The translations under genes were made by a program, and so were the position numbers. The notes below the pieces were generated by a model, which did not search any database, was not told the origin of the DNA, and was given only the letters and a program-made list of their open reading frames with translations. 5,242 bases of DNA, taken from NCBI GenBank assembly GCA_027011725.1, contig JALUZQ010000259.1, positions 1 through 5,242 of the forward strand, written 5' to 3'. Shown piece by piece: positions 1 through 5,242 of the stretch; the first letter of the stretch is position 1; every line of letters begins with the position of its first letter. This stretch comes from Sulfurimonas sp. (GTDB lineage: Bacteria > Campylobacterota > Campylobacteria > Campylobacterales > Sulfurimonadaceae).

Positions 1-153
1 TGTCGTAGAAGCCTCTTGCACAGGAGTTTCTTGAATGGGACTCTTTTTTTCTACAACAATCTCTTCTGTTTCTTCTATCTTATCGACTTTTTCCAGTGGT
101 GTATCTTCTTCCATCTCAGCCAGTGTTGAGAGTATCACATCTTTTAGTTCCAT
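1..153 (-). CDS. Glu-rich hypothetical protein, N-terminal 51 codons (partial, runs off left edge)
   Basis: Only the N-terminus is visible. It opens with a short amphipathic helix-like stretch (MELKDVILSTLAEMEED). An acidic, Glu/Lys/Pro/Thr-rich low-complexity stretch follows from about residue 15 to the window edge. There is no signal peptide or membrane segment in this part. The ATG overlaps the end of the TPR gene by 10 nt. It has a strong Shine-Dalgarno (AAAGGTGG at 172-165, 11 nt before the ATG), so translation coupled to the upstream gene is likely. The general shape, a short N-terminal helix and then an acidic linker, resembles the CiaD-like proteins annotated in Campylobacterota (Campylobacter invasion antigen D, Cj0788). 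That resemblance is from memory, and the diagnostic C-terminal part lies outside the window. I am confident that it is a gene, but its function is unknown. Confidence 0.75.
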   Translation of the reverse strand, partial: MELKDVILSTLAEMEEDTPLEKVDKIEETEEIVVEKKSPIQETPVQEASTT

Positions 154-392
154 GCTTTTAATAACCACCTTTCAAACTCTTTAAATTCTACTTCTGTATC
201 CATTTTAATAAAATACTCTTTCATTTGAGTATTTACATTTAAAAATTTTTTTCTCATGCCCGAGAGCCGTCTAATGGCAATCTTCGCTTCAGAATTTTGA
301 GGGTCTTTTTTGAGAATCTCTTTGTAGATCTCCAAAGCCTCCTCTTTTAAACCCTGAAGCTCATAAATATTTGCCAGTGTCAGTGTCTGCAT
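144..392 (-). CDS. small single-repeat TPR-like protein, 82 aa
   Basis: Residues 2-35 read as one tetratricopeptide repeat: a helix ending in LANIYELQG, the turn, then EEALEIYKEILKKDPQNSEA, with TPR signature positions (Gly at the helix turn, Ala and Tyr in helix B, the terminal DP). The C-terminal half is basic, then aromatic and acidic (EFKEFERWLLKAW), and probably helical. There is no signal peptide or membrane segment, so a cytoplasmic location is expected. The start at 392-390 is the only ATG in the open frame, because an in-frame stop lies at 416-414. The Shine-Dalgarno is weak, and the gene begins 13 nt after the leuB stop, so it probably relies on coupling. It shares its last 10 nt with the following Glu-rich gene. 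One TPR alone rarely folds into a full binding groove, so it may be a partner or adaptor of that neighbour. This is inference, and no named family is recognised. Confidence 0.85.
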   Translation of the reverse strand: MQTLTLANIYELQGLKEEALEIYKEILKKDPQNSEAKIAIRRLSGMRKKFLNVNTQMKEYFIKMDTEVEFKEFERWLLKAWN

Positions 393-405
393 GAGTCTCT
401 TTGAC

Positions 406-1473
406 CTACTTCTCTATGTAGTTTGCGATGATAGAACCCATCTCGCTTGTAGAACAGATCTCTTTTGCATCGAACTGTGCAAGGTCCTGTGTTCTGTAAC
501 CCTCAGCAAGTGCACGCTTAATAGCTGCGTCTATTTTATCAGCCGCATCATTCTCGCCAAGTGCATAGCGAAGCATCATAGAAGCACTAGAAATCGTAGC
601 AATAGGATTTGCGATGCCTTGCCCTGCAATGTCTGGAGCAGAACCGTGAATAGGCTCATATACACCGATCTTTGCACCAACTGAAGCTGATGGTAAAAGC
701 CCGATAGAACCTGAAAGCATAGAAGCCTCATCACTTAGAATGTCTCCAAAGATGTTTCCTGTAAGCATAACATCGAACTGTTTAGGATCACGAATAAGCT
801 GCATAGCAGCATTATCAACATACATATGTGAGAGTTCAACTTCCGGGTACTCTTTTGCTACCTCTTCAACAGTCTCACGCCATAGTTGAGAGACATCAAG
901 TACATTTGCTTTGTCAATTGAGCAAACTTTTTTACCACGTGTCATTGCTATTTTAAATGCTTGGTGTGCGATGCGAACAATCTCATCACGAGTGTAAACC
1001 ATAGTGTTCCACCCTTTGTTCTCATCACGCCCCTTAGGCTCACCGAAATAGATACCGCCTATAAGTTCACGAACGACCATCAAGTCAACGCCGCGAACAA
1101 TCTCAGGTTTGAGTGAAGATGCGTTTGCAAGTTCATCATAGACAACAGCAGGACGAAGATTCGCATAAACGCCAAGCTCTTTTCTAAAACGTAAAAGTCC
1201 GCTCTCAGGACGTTTTTCACGAGGAAGGTTGTCCCATTTTTCTCCGCCGATAGCACCAAAAAGGACTGCATCAGCACTTAAAGAACCAGAAATTGTCTCT
1301 TGAGGAAGAGGATCACCTGTAATGTCATACGCACAACCACCCATTAAAAGTTCATCATACTTGAAACCAAATCCACAATAAGAAGCTACCGCGTCAAGTA
1401 CCTTTACCGCTTCATCTACTATTTCAGGACCTATTCCGTCACCTTTTATGAGTGCTATTTTGTATGTTTTCAT
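406..1473 (-). CDS. leuB: 3-isopropylmalate dehydrogenase
   Basis: LeuB oxidises and decarboxylates (2R,3S)-3-isopropylmalate to 2-oxoisocaproate with NAD+ and Mg2+/Mn2+, as a cytoplasmic homodimer in leucine synthesis. The 355 aa are full length for the family. Visible signatures are GDGIGPE at residues 11-17, [15 protein letters not shown] at 94-108, and [10 protein letters not shown] at 218-227 leading to [13 protein letters not shown] at 239-251. Against the well-studied Thermus enzyme every key residue is present at a constant offset of 3: Arg97, Arg107 and Arg135 (substrate), Tyr142 and Lys188 (catalysis), Asp220, Asp244 and Asp248 (metal). Asp281 in HGSAPDIAG is the NAD-selecting residue, which argues against isocitrate dehydrogenase. 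The ATG directly follows the leuD stop (TAGATG, zero gap), with AAGG at 1487-1484 inside leuD as ribosome site. It is the second gene of the operon. Confidence 0.98.
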   Translation of the reverse strand: MKTYKIALIKGDGIGPEIVDEAVKVLDAVASYCGFGFKYDELLMGGCAYDITGDPLPQETISGSLSADAVLFGAIGGEKWDNLPREKRPESGLLRFRKELGVYANLRPAVVYDELANASSLKPEIVRGVDLMVVRELIGGIYFGEPKGRDENKGWNTMVYTRDEIVRIAHQAFKIAMTRGKKVCSIDKANVLDVSQLWRETVEEVAKEYPEVELSHMYVDNAAMQLIRDPKQFDVMLTGNIFGDILSDEASMLSGSIGLLPSASVGAKIGVYEPIHGSAPDIAGQGIANPIATISSASMMLRYALGENDAADKIDAAIKRALAEGYRTQDLAQFDAKEICSTSEMGSIIANYIEK

Positions 1474-1980
1474 CTATTTCTTACCTTCTACTTCATTTTT
1501 TGCAAAGTTCATCAACCCACCTGCATCTATTAGTTCCTGCATAAACGCAGGAATAGGTGTAAAGTCGTATGTCTTGCCTGTTGTTTCATTTGTGATTGTA
1601 CCTGCATTCATGTCGATGCTTACTTTATCACCCTCTTTTATCTCATTTGCCTCTTTGAGTTCAAATATAGGAAGCCCCATGTTAAAAGCATTTCTATAAA
1701 AGATTCTTGCGAATGTCGGTGCAATGATTGCAGCAACACCTGCGGCTTTAAGTGCAATTGGTGCGTGTTCACGAGAACTTCCACATCCAAAGTTCTCATC
1801 AGCGACAATAATGTCACCCGGAGTCATTTTGTTTACAAATTCTGGATCAGCATCTTCCATAACATGCTTTGCAAGTTCTTCTGGAACCGAAGTATTAAGG
1901 TATCGTGCAGCGATAATCAAATCTGTATCGATATCTTTACCGAATTTCCAAACTTTTCCGTTTATGTTTGCTTTTTCCAT
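1474..1980 (-). CDS. leuD: 3-isopropylmalate dehydratase (isomerase), small subunit
   Basis: LeuD is the swivel-domain subunit that pairs with the iron-sulfur subunit LeuC to convert 2-isopropylmalate to 3-isopropylmalate. Its signature NFGCGSSREHAP spans residues 63-74, followed by FARIFYRNAFNMGLPI at 90-105. The early DIDTDLIIAARYLNT at 16-30 contains the loop that contributes to substrate choice. At 168 aa it belongs to the short, archaeal-type LeuD/HacB group; the enterobacterial form is about 200 aa. The short YLNT loop resembles the isopropylmalate type rather than the longer homoaconitase loop (family knowledge plus inference). The start has AGGA six nt upstream and follows a TATAAT promoter, which makes it the first gene of the leuDB unit. 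No leuC is adjacent within the window. The alternative identity, a homoaconitase small subunit, is unlikely next to leuB. Confidence 0.96.
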   Translation of the reverse strand: MEKANINGKVWKFGKDIDTDLIIAARYLNTSVPEELAKHVMEDADPEFVNKMTPGDIIVADENFGCGSSREHAPIALKAAGVAAIIAPTFARIFYRNAFNMGLPIFELKEANEIKEGDKVSIDMNAGTITNETTGKTYDFTPIPAFMQELIDAGGLMNFAKNEVEGKK

Positions 1981-2007
1981 ATAAAATCCTATTGTTTTGC
2001 TAAATAA

Positions 2008-2043
2008 TTTTGCGATTATATCTAAAATGTTGTTTGAAGTCGA
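2008..2043 (-). promoter_or_regulatory. sigma-70 promoter for the leuD-leuB operon
   Basis: On the minus strand a perfect TATAAT lies at 2020-2015, preceded by a T-rich ATTTTAGA stretch of the kind common in Campylobacterota promoters. TCGACT at 2043-2038 matches four of six bases of TTGACA at the ideal 17-nt spacing. Transcription would start near 2008, giving a leader of about 28 nt to the leuD ATG. No leucine-rich leader peptide or attenuator fits in that space. The start site is predicted and unmapped. Confidence 0.75.
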
Positions 2044-2045
2044 TT

Positions 2046-2066
2046 AAAGAGCGAAAGTATCGCTCT
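2046..2066 (-). terminator. probable intrinsic terminator after flgG
   Basis: Read on the minus strand, a 7-bp perfect stem (AGAGCGA at 2066-2060, TCGCTCT at 2054-2048) closes a 5-nt loop TACTT. The last arm runs into a short T tract (TCTTTAA). It begins 11 nt after the flgG stop and ends just before the leuD -35 region, which is where a terminator separating the two units would be expected. The T tract is weak, so some readthrough into leuD is possible. In the opposite direction the hairpin has no T run. Confidence 0.6.
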
Positions 2067-2077
2067 GTAGGAGTTTA

Positions 2078-2866
2078 CTACCGCTTGAGGTTGTTTGTAG
2101 TTTGGAGCATTTCATCACTTGTTGTGATGATTTTTGAGTTGGCATCATAGGCACGCTGCCCTGTAATGAGGTCGGTAAGTTCGACAACAAGCTCAACATT
2201 ACTCAGCTCCACAAAGCCCTGTCTGAGTGTACCAAGACCATCAACACCGGGAATACCCTCTACCGGCTGACCCGAAGAGTCTGTTTCAAGGTAAAGGTTA
2301 TCTCCCATAGAGTGTAAACCAGCAGGATTGATGAAGTTCGTTGTCTGAATTTGGCCTATTTGTGTCGCCTGCGTTTGACCCGGTTGAACAACGGTAACTG
2401 TACCATCAGTTCCTATGGTAATGTTCGTTGCATCAGGTGGAATGACTATTTGTGGTATAAGCGTATAGCCGTCACTATTTACGACAACACCGTCTTGGTC
2501 TACTTTAAATGCACCGTTTTTTGAATACACCTCTGTACCATCAGGCAGTTCCATTTTGAAAAAACCGCGTCCTGTAATGGCAACGTCAAGCTGATTATCT
2601 GTCTGCTTGAGTGAACCTTCGGAAAATATCTTGTTAATCGCCGTAGGACGCGCACCAAGCCCCACTTCAATACCCGTCGGGCTTTTTGTCGTGTCACTCG
2701 TTGAAGTTCCTGCGTACTCCATAACATGGTACATCAAGTCTGCAAACTCTGCACGTGATTTTTTAAAGCCTATAGTATTGACATTGGCAATATTATTTGC
2801 CGTAGTGTCAATTTGTGTCTGCATTCCGAGCATTCCTGTCGAAGCAGTATAAAGTGATTGCATCAT
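2078..2866 (-). CDS. flgG: flagellar distal rod protein FlgG
   Basis: FlgG polymerises into the distal part of the flagellar rod, between FlgF and the hook, inside the L and P rings. It is exported by the flagellar type III apparatus, so it lacks a cleavable signal peptide. The 262 aa are the usual length. The N-terminal rod domain covers about residues 5-35, including the family motif ANNIANVNTIGFKK at 23-36. The FlgG-typical inserted segment at about 46-73 (HVMEYAGTSTSDTTKSPTG, then LGARP) separates it from FlgF. The central domain is followed by the C-terminal rod domain from about 215 (RQGFVELSNVELVVELTDLI, then GQRAYDANSKII). It starts MM; the first ATG is preferred because AGGGGAG lies 11 nt upstream. 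It lies 33 nt after flgF with no terminator between them, so they are almost certainly co-transcribed. Confidence 0.97.
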   Translation of the reverse strand: MMQSLYTASTGMLGMQTQIDTTANNIANVNTIGFKKSRAEFADLMYHVMEYAGTSTSDTTKSPTGIEVGLGARPTAINKIFSEGSLKQTDNQLDVAITGRGFFKMELPDGTEVYSKNGAFKVDQDGVVVNSDGYTLIPQIVIPPDATNITIGTDGTVTVVQPGQTQATQIGQIQTTNFINPAGLHSMGDNLYLETDSSGQPVEGIPGVDGLGTLRQGFVELSNVELVVELTDLITGQRAYDANSKIITTSDEMLQTTNNLKR

Positions 2867-2899
2867 GGTATTTTTCTCTCCCCTGTTGTATTAAAAGTT

Positions 2900-3721
2900 T
2901 TACGCTTTACGTGCAAGTTTTTCAATTGCATCTCTGTTCATATCGTTCATCTGTGTATCCATGGCCTTTTGATACATCCCCACAAGTCTGTTCGTCTCAA
3001 TGAGCTGTGTCATCATCTTCACTGCGTTTACATTGCTCTTCTCTATAAAGCCCTGTTTAACCGCATTGCTTTCACCGATGATATCTATAGATTTAAGATC
3101 TTCAAATTTGTAAAGATTATCACCCTCTTTTTTGAGCAGTTTAATATTTGCAGGCTGGACTATCATCAGCTTTTTATTTTGCGTGAGATTGAGTGTACCG
3201 GGAACATTGGTATTTATCTGTCCGTTTTTATCGATATTAATGACACTGTCAACATTTGAGAAACTAATGCCGCTTTTAGAGTTAAAATAATCATCTCCAA
3301 GCACTTCATAGCCCTGTTTTGTGACAAGTTTTCCCTCATCATTCGTCGTAAAAGAGCCATCACGTGTGAGCCTTACACCCTCTGGCGTCTTTACAGCGAA
3401 GAAAAGCCCTTCACGAGAGAGTGCAACATCTAAAGTGTTGGATGTTTTCTCTAAAGAACCTACTGAGAAGTCTGTGTACTCATCGACTATCTGGGGTACG
3501 CGCGCCATTGTTCTATTTATAAACGCAGCGCCTTCTCTCGTGTTGTTTTCATGAGGCAGCTCATCGCGTGCTTCTTTATAGAGTCGCATAAAATCACCAA
3601 TGACGACATCATCTTCTTTAAATCCTGTCGTATTTACATTGGCCAAGTTATTTGAAATAGTGTTGAGTCTATTGAACTGTGTGACCATGCCACCAGCTGC
3701 GCTATAGTACCCTGTCTGCAT
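2900..3721 (-). CDS. flgF: flagellar proximal rod protein FlgF (FlgG2 of Campylobacter)
   Basis: This is a flagellar rod protein of the FlgF/FlgG family, 273 aa, exported by the flagellar type III system. Residues 5-35 form the rod domain with the signature SNNLANVNTTGFK at 23-35. A central domain carries SLEKTSNTLDVALSREGLFF at 89-108 and TRDGSF at 119-124. The C-terminal rod domain from about 221 contains QGFIEKSNVNAVKMMTQLIE at 223-242, then a long helix to the end. It lacks the FlgG-type insert after the first domain, and it matches the protein called FlgG2 in Campylobacter, which serves as FlgF; that match is from memory. The ATG has AGGA (3732-3729) 7 nt upstream and sits about 27 nt after a predicted sigma-54 start site. 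It is the first gene of the flgF-flgG unit and is divergent from rpoD. An alternative label is simply flagellar hook-basal body protein. Confidence 0.93.
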   Translation of the reverse strand: MQTGYYSAAGGMVTQFNRLNTISNNLANVNTTGFKEDDVVIGDFMRLYKEARDELPHENNTREGAAFINRTMARVPQIVDEYTDFSVGSLEKTSNTLDVALSREGLFFAVKTPEGVRLTRDGSFTTNDEGKLVTKQGYEVLGDDYFNSKSGISFSNVDSVINIDKNGQINTNVPGTLNLTQNKKLMIVQPANIKLLKKEGDNLYKFEDLKSIDIIGESNAVKQGFIEKSNVNAVKMMTQLIETNRLVGMYQKAMDTQMNDMNRDAIEKLARKA

Positions 3722-3758
3722 CTCTTTTTCCTGTTTTTAGCGTTATTGCATGTTGATT

Positions 3759-3775
3759 AGCAAAGAGTGTTCCAA
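3759..3775 (-). promoter_or_regulatory. sigma-54 (RpoN) promoter for flgF-flgG
   Basis: On the minus strand TTGGAACACTCTTTGCT carries the invariant GG (3773-3772) and GC (3761-3760) separated by exactly 10 nt. This is the -24/-12 spacing of RpoN promoters, and it closely matches the GGAAC-N5-TTTGC form typical of Campylobacter and Helicobacter flagellar genes. Transcription would begin near 3749, about 27 nt before the flgF ATG. Rod genes are RpoN/FlgR-dependent in those relatives. No upstream activator site was identified, and in Campylobacter and Helicobacter one may not be needed. Confidence 0.88.
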
Positions 3776-3823
3776 AAAAATAGATAGCTCAATATTTTAC
3801 GCCCAAGCTAAAATTTAAGCAAG

Positions 3824-3835
3824 TTTGGGTATAAT
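3824..3835 (+). promoter_or_regulatory. sigma-70 promoter for rpoD
   Basis: TTTGGGTATAAT on the plus strand has a perfect -10 hexamer at 3830-3835 preceded by T-rich sequence and GGG, a common form in Campylobacterota. The -35 region is poorly conserved, which is usual in this phylum. The predicted start near 3842 leaves a leader of about 38 nt before the rpoD ATG. The promoter faces away from the flgF promoter; the two predicted start sites are about 90 bp apart. Confidence 0.78.
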
Positions 3836-3865
3836 CCACCTTTTAAAAACCTTAAAACAGAAAAT

Positions 3866-3877
3866 GGAGCATCCTCC
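3866..3877 (+). promoter_or_regulatory. rpoD Shine-Dalgarno inside a small potential hairpin
   Basis: The only good ribosome site for the rpoD ATG at 3880 is GGAG at 3866-3869, 10 nt upstream. It is followed at once by CTCC at 3874-3877, its exact complement, across a CATC loop. A T-G wobble at 3865/3878 could extend the stem to five pairs. The site decides the start: the earlier ATG at 3864 is in another frame and stops after 19 codons. Whether the small stem forms or matters is unknown. Confidence 0.5.
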
Positions 3878-3879
3878 GA

Positions 3880-5242
3880 ATGACAGCAAAAGAACTCAAC
3901 AAGGCTTTAGAGACCTTTTTTGAAGAGCACAAATCAAAAGACTGTGTCACCTATGAATCCATAGTCCAGATATTTGAAAAACAACCTACAGCAGCTCAAT
4001 CAAAAAATGTTTTCAAGCTCCTGCAAAAACATAAGAAATGTGTCTATACTTCAAGTGAGCACGCAAAACGCCTCAACGACCAAGAGGCAGAAGCACGTCG
4101 TGATGCTCAAAGAAAAATGCTCGAAGACAACGAAACAGATAAATTTGACATCCTTAAAGAGCATGAACTCCTTGAGTGGTCACGTTCTGACTCCCCTGTT
4201 CGTATGTATCTTCGTGAAATGGGACAGATTCCGCTTCTAACAAAAGAAGAAGAGATAGAAATCTCTAAAAAAATAGAAGCCGGTGAAAGCATCATCATTG
4301 ATGCCATCTGTTCTGTTCCTTATCTTATAGACTTCATCTTAGACTATAAAGAGCCTCTCATTAACCGTGAAAGACGTGTAAAAGAGCTCTTTAAAAGCTT
4401 TGAAGATGAAAAAGATGACGGTGATGACAACGATGATGACGATGCATCAGACAAAGCACCATCAGTAAAAGACAAAACAAGAGTAGAAAAAGTCTCTACT
4501 AGCTTTAAAGCTTTGGAAAAAGCAAAAAAAGACTGGGTAAAAGCAACTGAAAAAGCACCTGAGAATCTCGATGGTGAACTCACTGAGGAGGTAGTACAGT
4601 ACTACTTGACAGTGACATATAAAAAAGCTGTTTTAAAAGAGAAACTCCTTGATCTTGGGCCAACTTCAAAGCTTATCAATGAACTTGTAAAAGCAATGGA
4701 GACTGCACTCAAATCTGATGAGGGGTATGACAAAGAGCTTAAACGTCTTGAGTATAAACTCCCACTCTTTAATGCAACGCTCAAAGCAAACCATAAAATA
4801 CTTGTTGAAAAGATCCAAGACCTCACAAAAGAGGACATTGCCAATATGGTTCCAGAAGCAACAATGGTTTCTACTTATATGGAGATCAAAAAGCTTGTCC
4901 AGACAAAAGAGGCATCAAAAAACTCTTTCGATATGGAACCTGAAAAACTTGCAGATATTTTAGAACAGATCAAACGTGGTAAGAATATCTCTGAGATCTC
5001 AAAAACAAGAATGGCAAAATCAAACCTGCGTTTGGTTGTCTCTATTGCAAAACGTTACACGAACCGTGGTCTTCCTTTCCTTGACCTTATTCAAGAGGGA
5101 AATATCGGGCTTATGAAAGCTGTCGATAAGTTCGAGTATCAAAAAGGGTACAAGTTCTCAACCTATGCAACATGGTGGATCCGTCAGGCTATCAGCCGCG
5201 CTATTGCCGATCAGGCACGTACTATTCGTATTCCTATCCATA
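3880..5242 (+). CDS. rpoD: RNA polymerase primary sigma factor RpoD (sigma-70), partial at the C-terminus
   Basis: RpoD is the housekeeping sigma factor that directs core RNA polymerase to -10/-35 promoters. The visible 454 residues begin at the ATG served by GGAG. In order they show: a region 1.1-like domain at about 1-60; a charged linker; region 1.2 at about 103-134 ([20 protein letters not shown]); a long non-conserved region at about 135-375 with a very acidic run at 175-192; then region 2 from about 377. Region 2 includes [20 protein letters not shown] at 381-400, the core-binding [19 protein letters not shown] at 402-420, and the -10 melting segment [20 protein letters not shown] at 425-444. 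The window ends at RTIRIPIH, so regions 3 and 4 (roughly 160-170 residues by family length) are missing only because of the edge. No frameshift is seen. The large non-conserved region marks a primary sigma rather than an RpoH or RpoS type. Confidence 0.97.
   Translation, partial: MTAKELNKALETFFEEHKSKDCVTYESIVQIFEKQPTAAQSKNVFKLLQKHKKCVYTSSEHAKRLNDQEAEARRDAQRKMLEDNETDKFDILKEHELLEWSRSDSPVRMYLREMGQIPLLTKEEEIEISKKIEAGESIIIDAICSVPYLIDFILDYKEPLINRERRVKELFKSFEDEKDDGDDNDDDDASDKAPSVKDKTRVEKVSTSFKALEKAKKDWVKATEKAPENLDGELTEEVVQYYLTVTYKKAVLKEKLLDLGPTSKLINELVKAMETALKSDEGYDKELKRLEYKLPLFNATLKANHKILVEKIQDLTKEDIANMVPEATMVSTYMEIKKLVQTKEASKNSFDMEPEKLADILEQIKRGKNISEISKTRMAKSNLRLVVSIAKRYTNRGLPFLDLIQEGNIGLMKAVDKFEYQKGYKFSTYATWWIRQAISRAIADQARTIRIPIH

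Noticed and set aside
391..684. 97-codon plus-strand open frame opposite leuB
   Set aside because: It lies opposite conserved leuB sequence, has Cys-rich random composition and no family signature.
1724..2007. Two overlapping plus-strand frames (80-86 codons) opposite leuD
   Set aside because: Both are shadows of leuD and of its promoter region and show no independent coding signal.
2449..2463. TGTGGTATAAG motif on the plus strand inside flgG
   Set aside because: It resembles a -10 element, but there is no plus-strand gene or RNA structure downstream, so it is probably chance in coding sequence.
2858..3259. 133-codon plus-strand open frame opposite flgF
   Set aside because: It is a shadow of flgF: Cys/His/Phe-rich composition without a recognisable domain, no ribosome site of note, and it lies opposite a fully convincing gene.
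3974..4240. 88-codon plus-strand frame inside rpoD
   Set aside because: It is read in another frame through the RpoD N-terminal region, which is itself clearly coding. Composition is Gln/Lys/Ser-rich without a domain.
4107..4844. Three Ser-rich minus-strand open frames opposite rpoD
   Set aside because: Their high Ser content is the expected antisense reading of the Glu, Lys and Asp codons of rpoD. There are no ribosome sites or domains.

Overview
This window comes from a motile bacterium of the Campylobacterota (former Epsilonproteobacteria), probably a free-living, Sulfurimonas-like genus. Four things point there: the moderately AT-rich composition; the paired FlgF/FlgG2 and FlgG rod genes behind a GGAAC-N5-TTTGC type sigma-54 promoter; the T-rich, TTTGGGTATAAT style of sigma-70 promoter; and the sequence of RpoD. 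The genus is inferred from protein style and was not tested by a search. The whole window reads as chromosomal core. I see no mobile element, phage gene, CRISPR array, tRNA or rRNA.

Layout, left to right. Bases 1-1980 (minus strand) hold a compact four-gene unit, leuD > leuB > small TPR protein > Glu-rich protein that runs off the left edge. The genes abut or overlap (0 nt, 13 nt, then a 10-nt overlap). Bases 1981-2077 are a short spacer holding a likely flgG terminator followed by a TATAAT promoter for leuD. Bases 2078-3721 (minus strand) hold flgG and, upstream of it in transcription order, flgF (called flgG2 in Campylobacter). Bases 3722-3879 are a divergent control region with a sigma-54 promoter firing left into flgF and a sigma-70 promoter firing right into rpoD. 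Bases 3880-5242 (plus strand) hold the first 454 codons of rpoD, cut by the right edge inside region 2.

How the genes work together. LeuD and LeuB act at consecutive stages of leucine synthesis: isomerisation of isopropylmalate, then its oxidative decarboxylation. The LeuC partner and LeuA are not in the window. The two small genes after leuB have no obvious link to leucine and appear to ride on the same transcript. FlgF and FlgG build the proximal and distal flagellar rod and look co-transcribed under RpoN, as in Campylobacter and Helicobacter. RpoD, the housekeeping sigma factor, is transcribed away from them.

Nothing here is a clearly new system. The most interesting points are the unexplained TPR/Glu-rich pair at the end of the leu operon, the two-sigma divergent region, the possible Shine-Dalgarno hairpin with a frame-shifted mini-ORF at the rpoD start, and the Asp-rich stretch in the RpoD non-conserved region.
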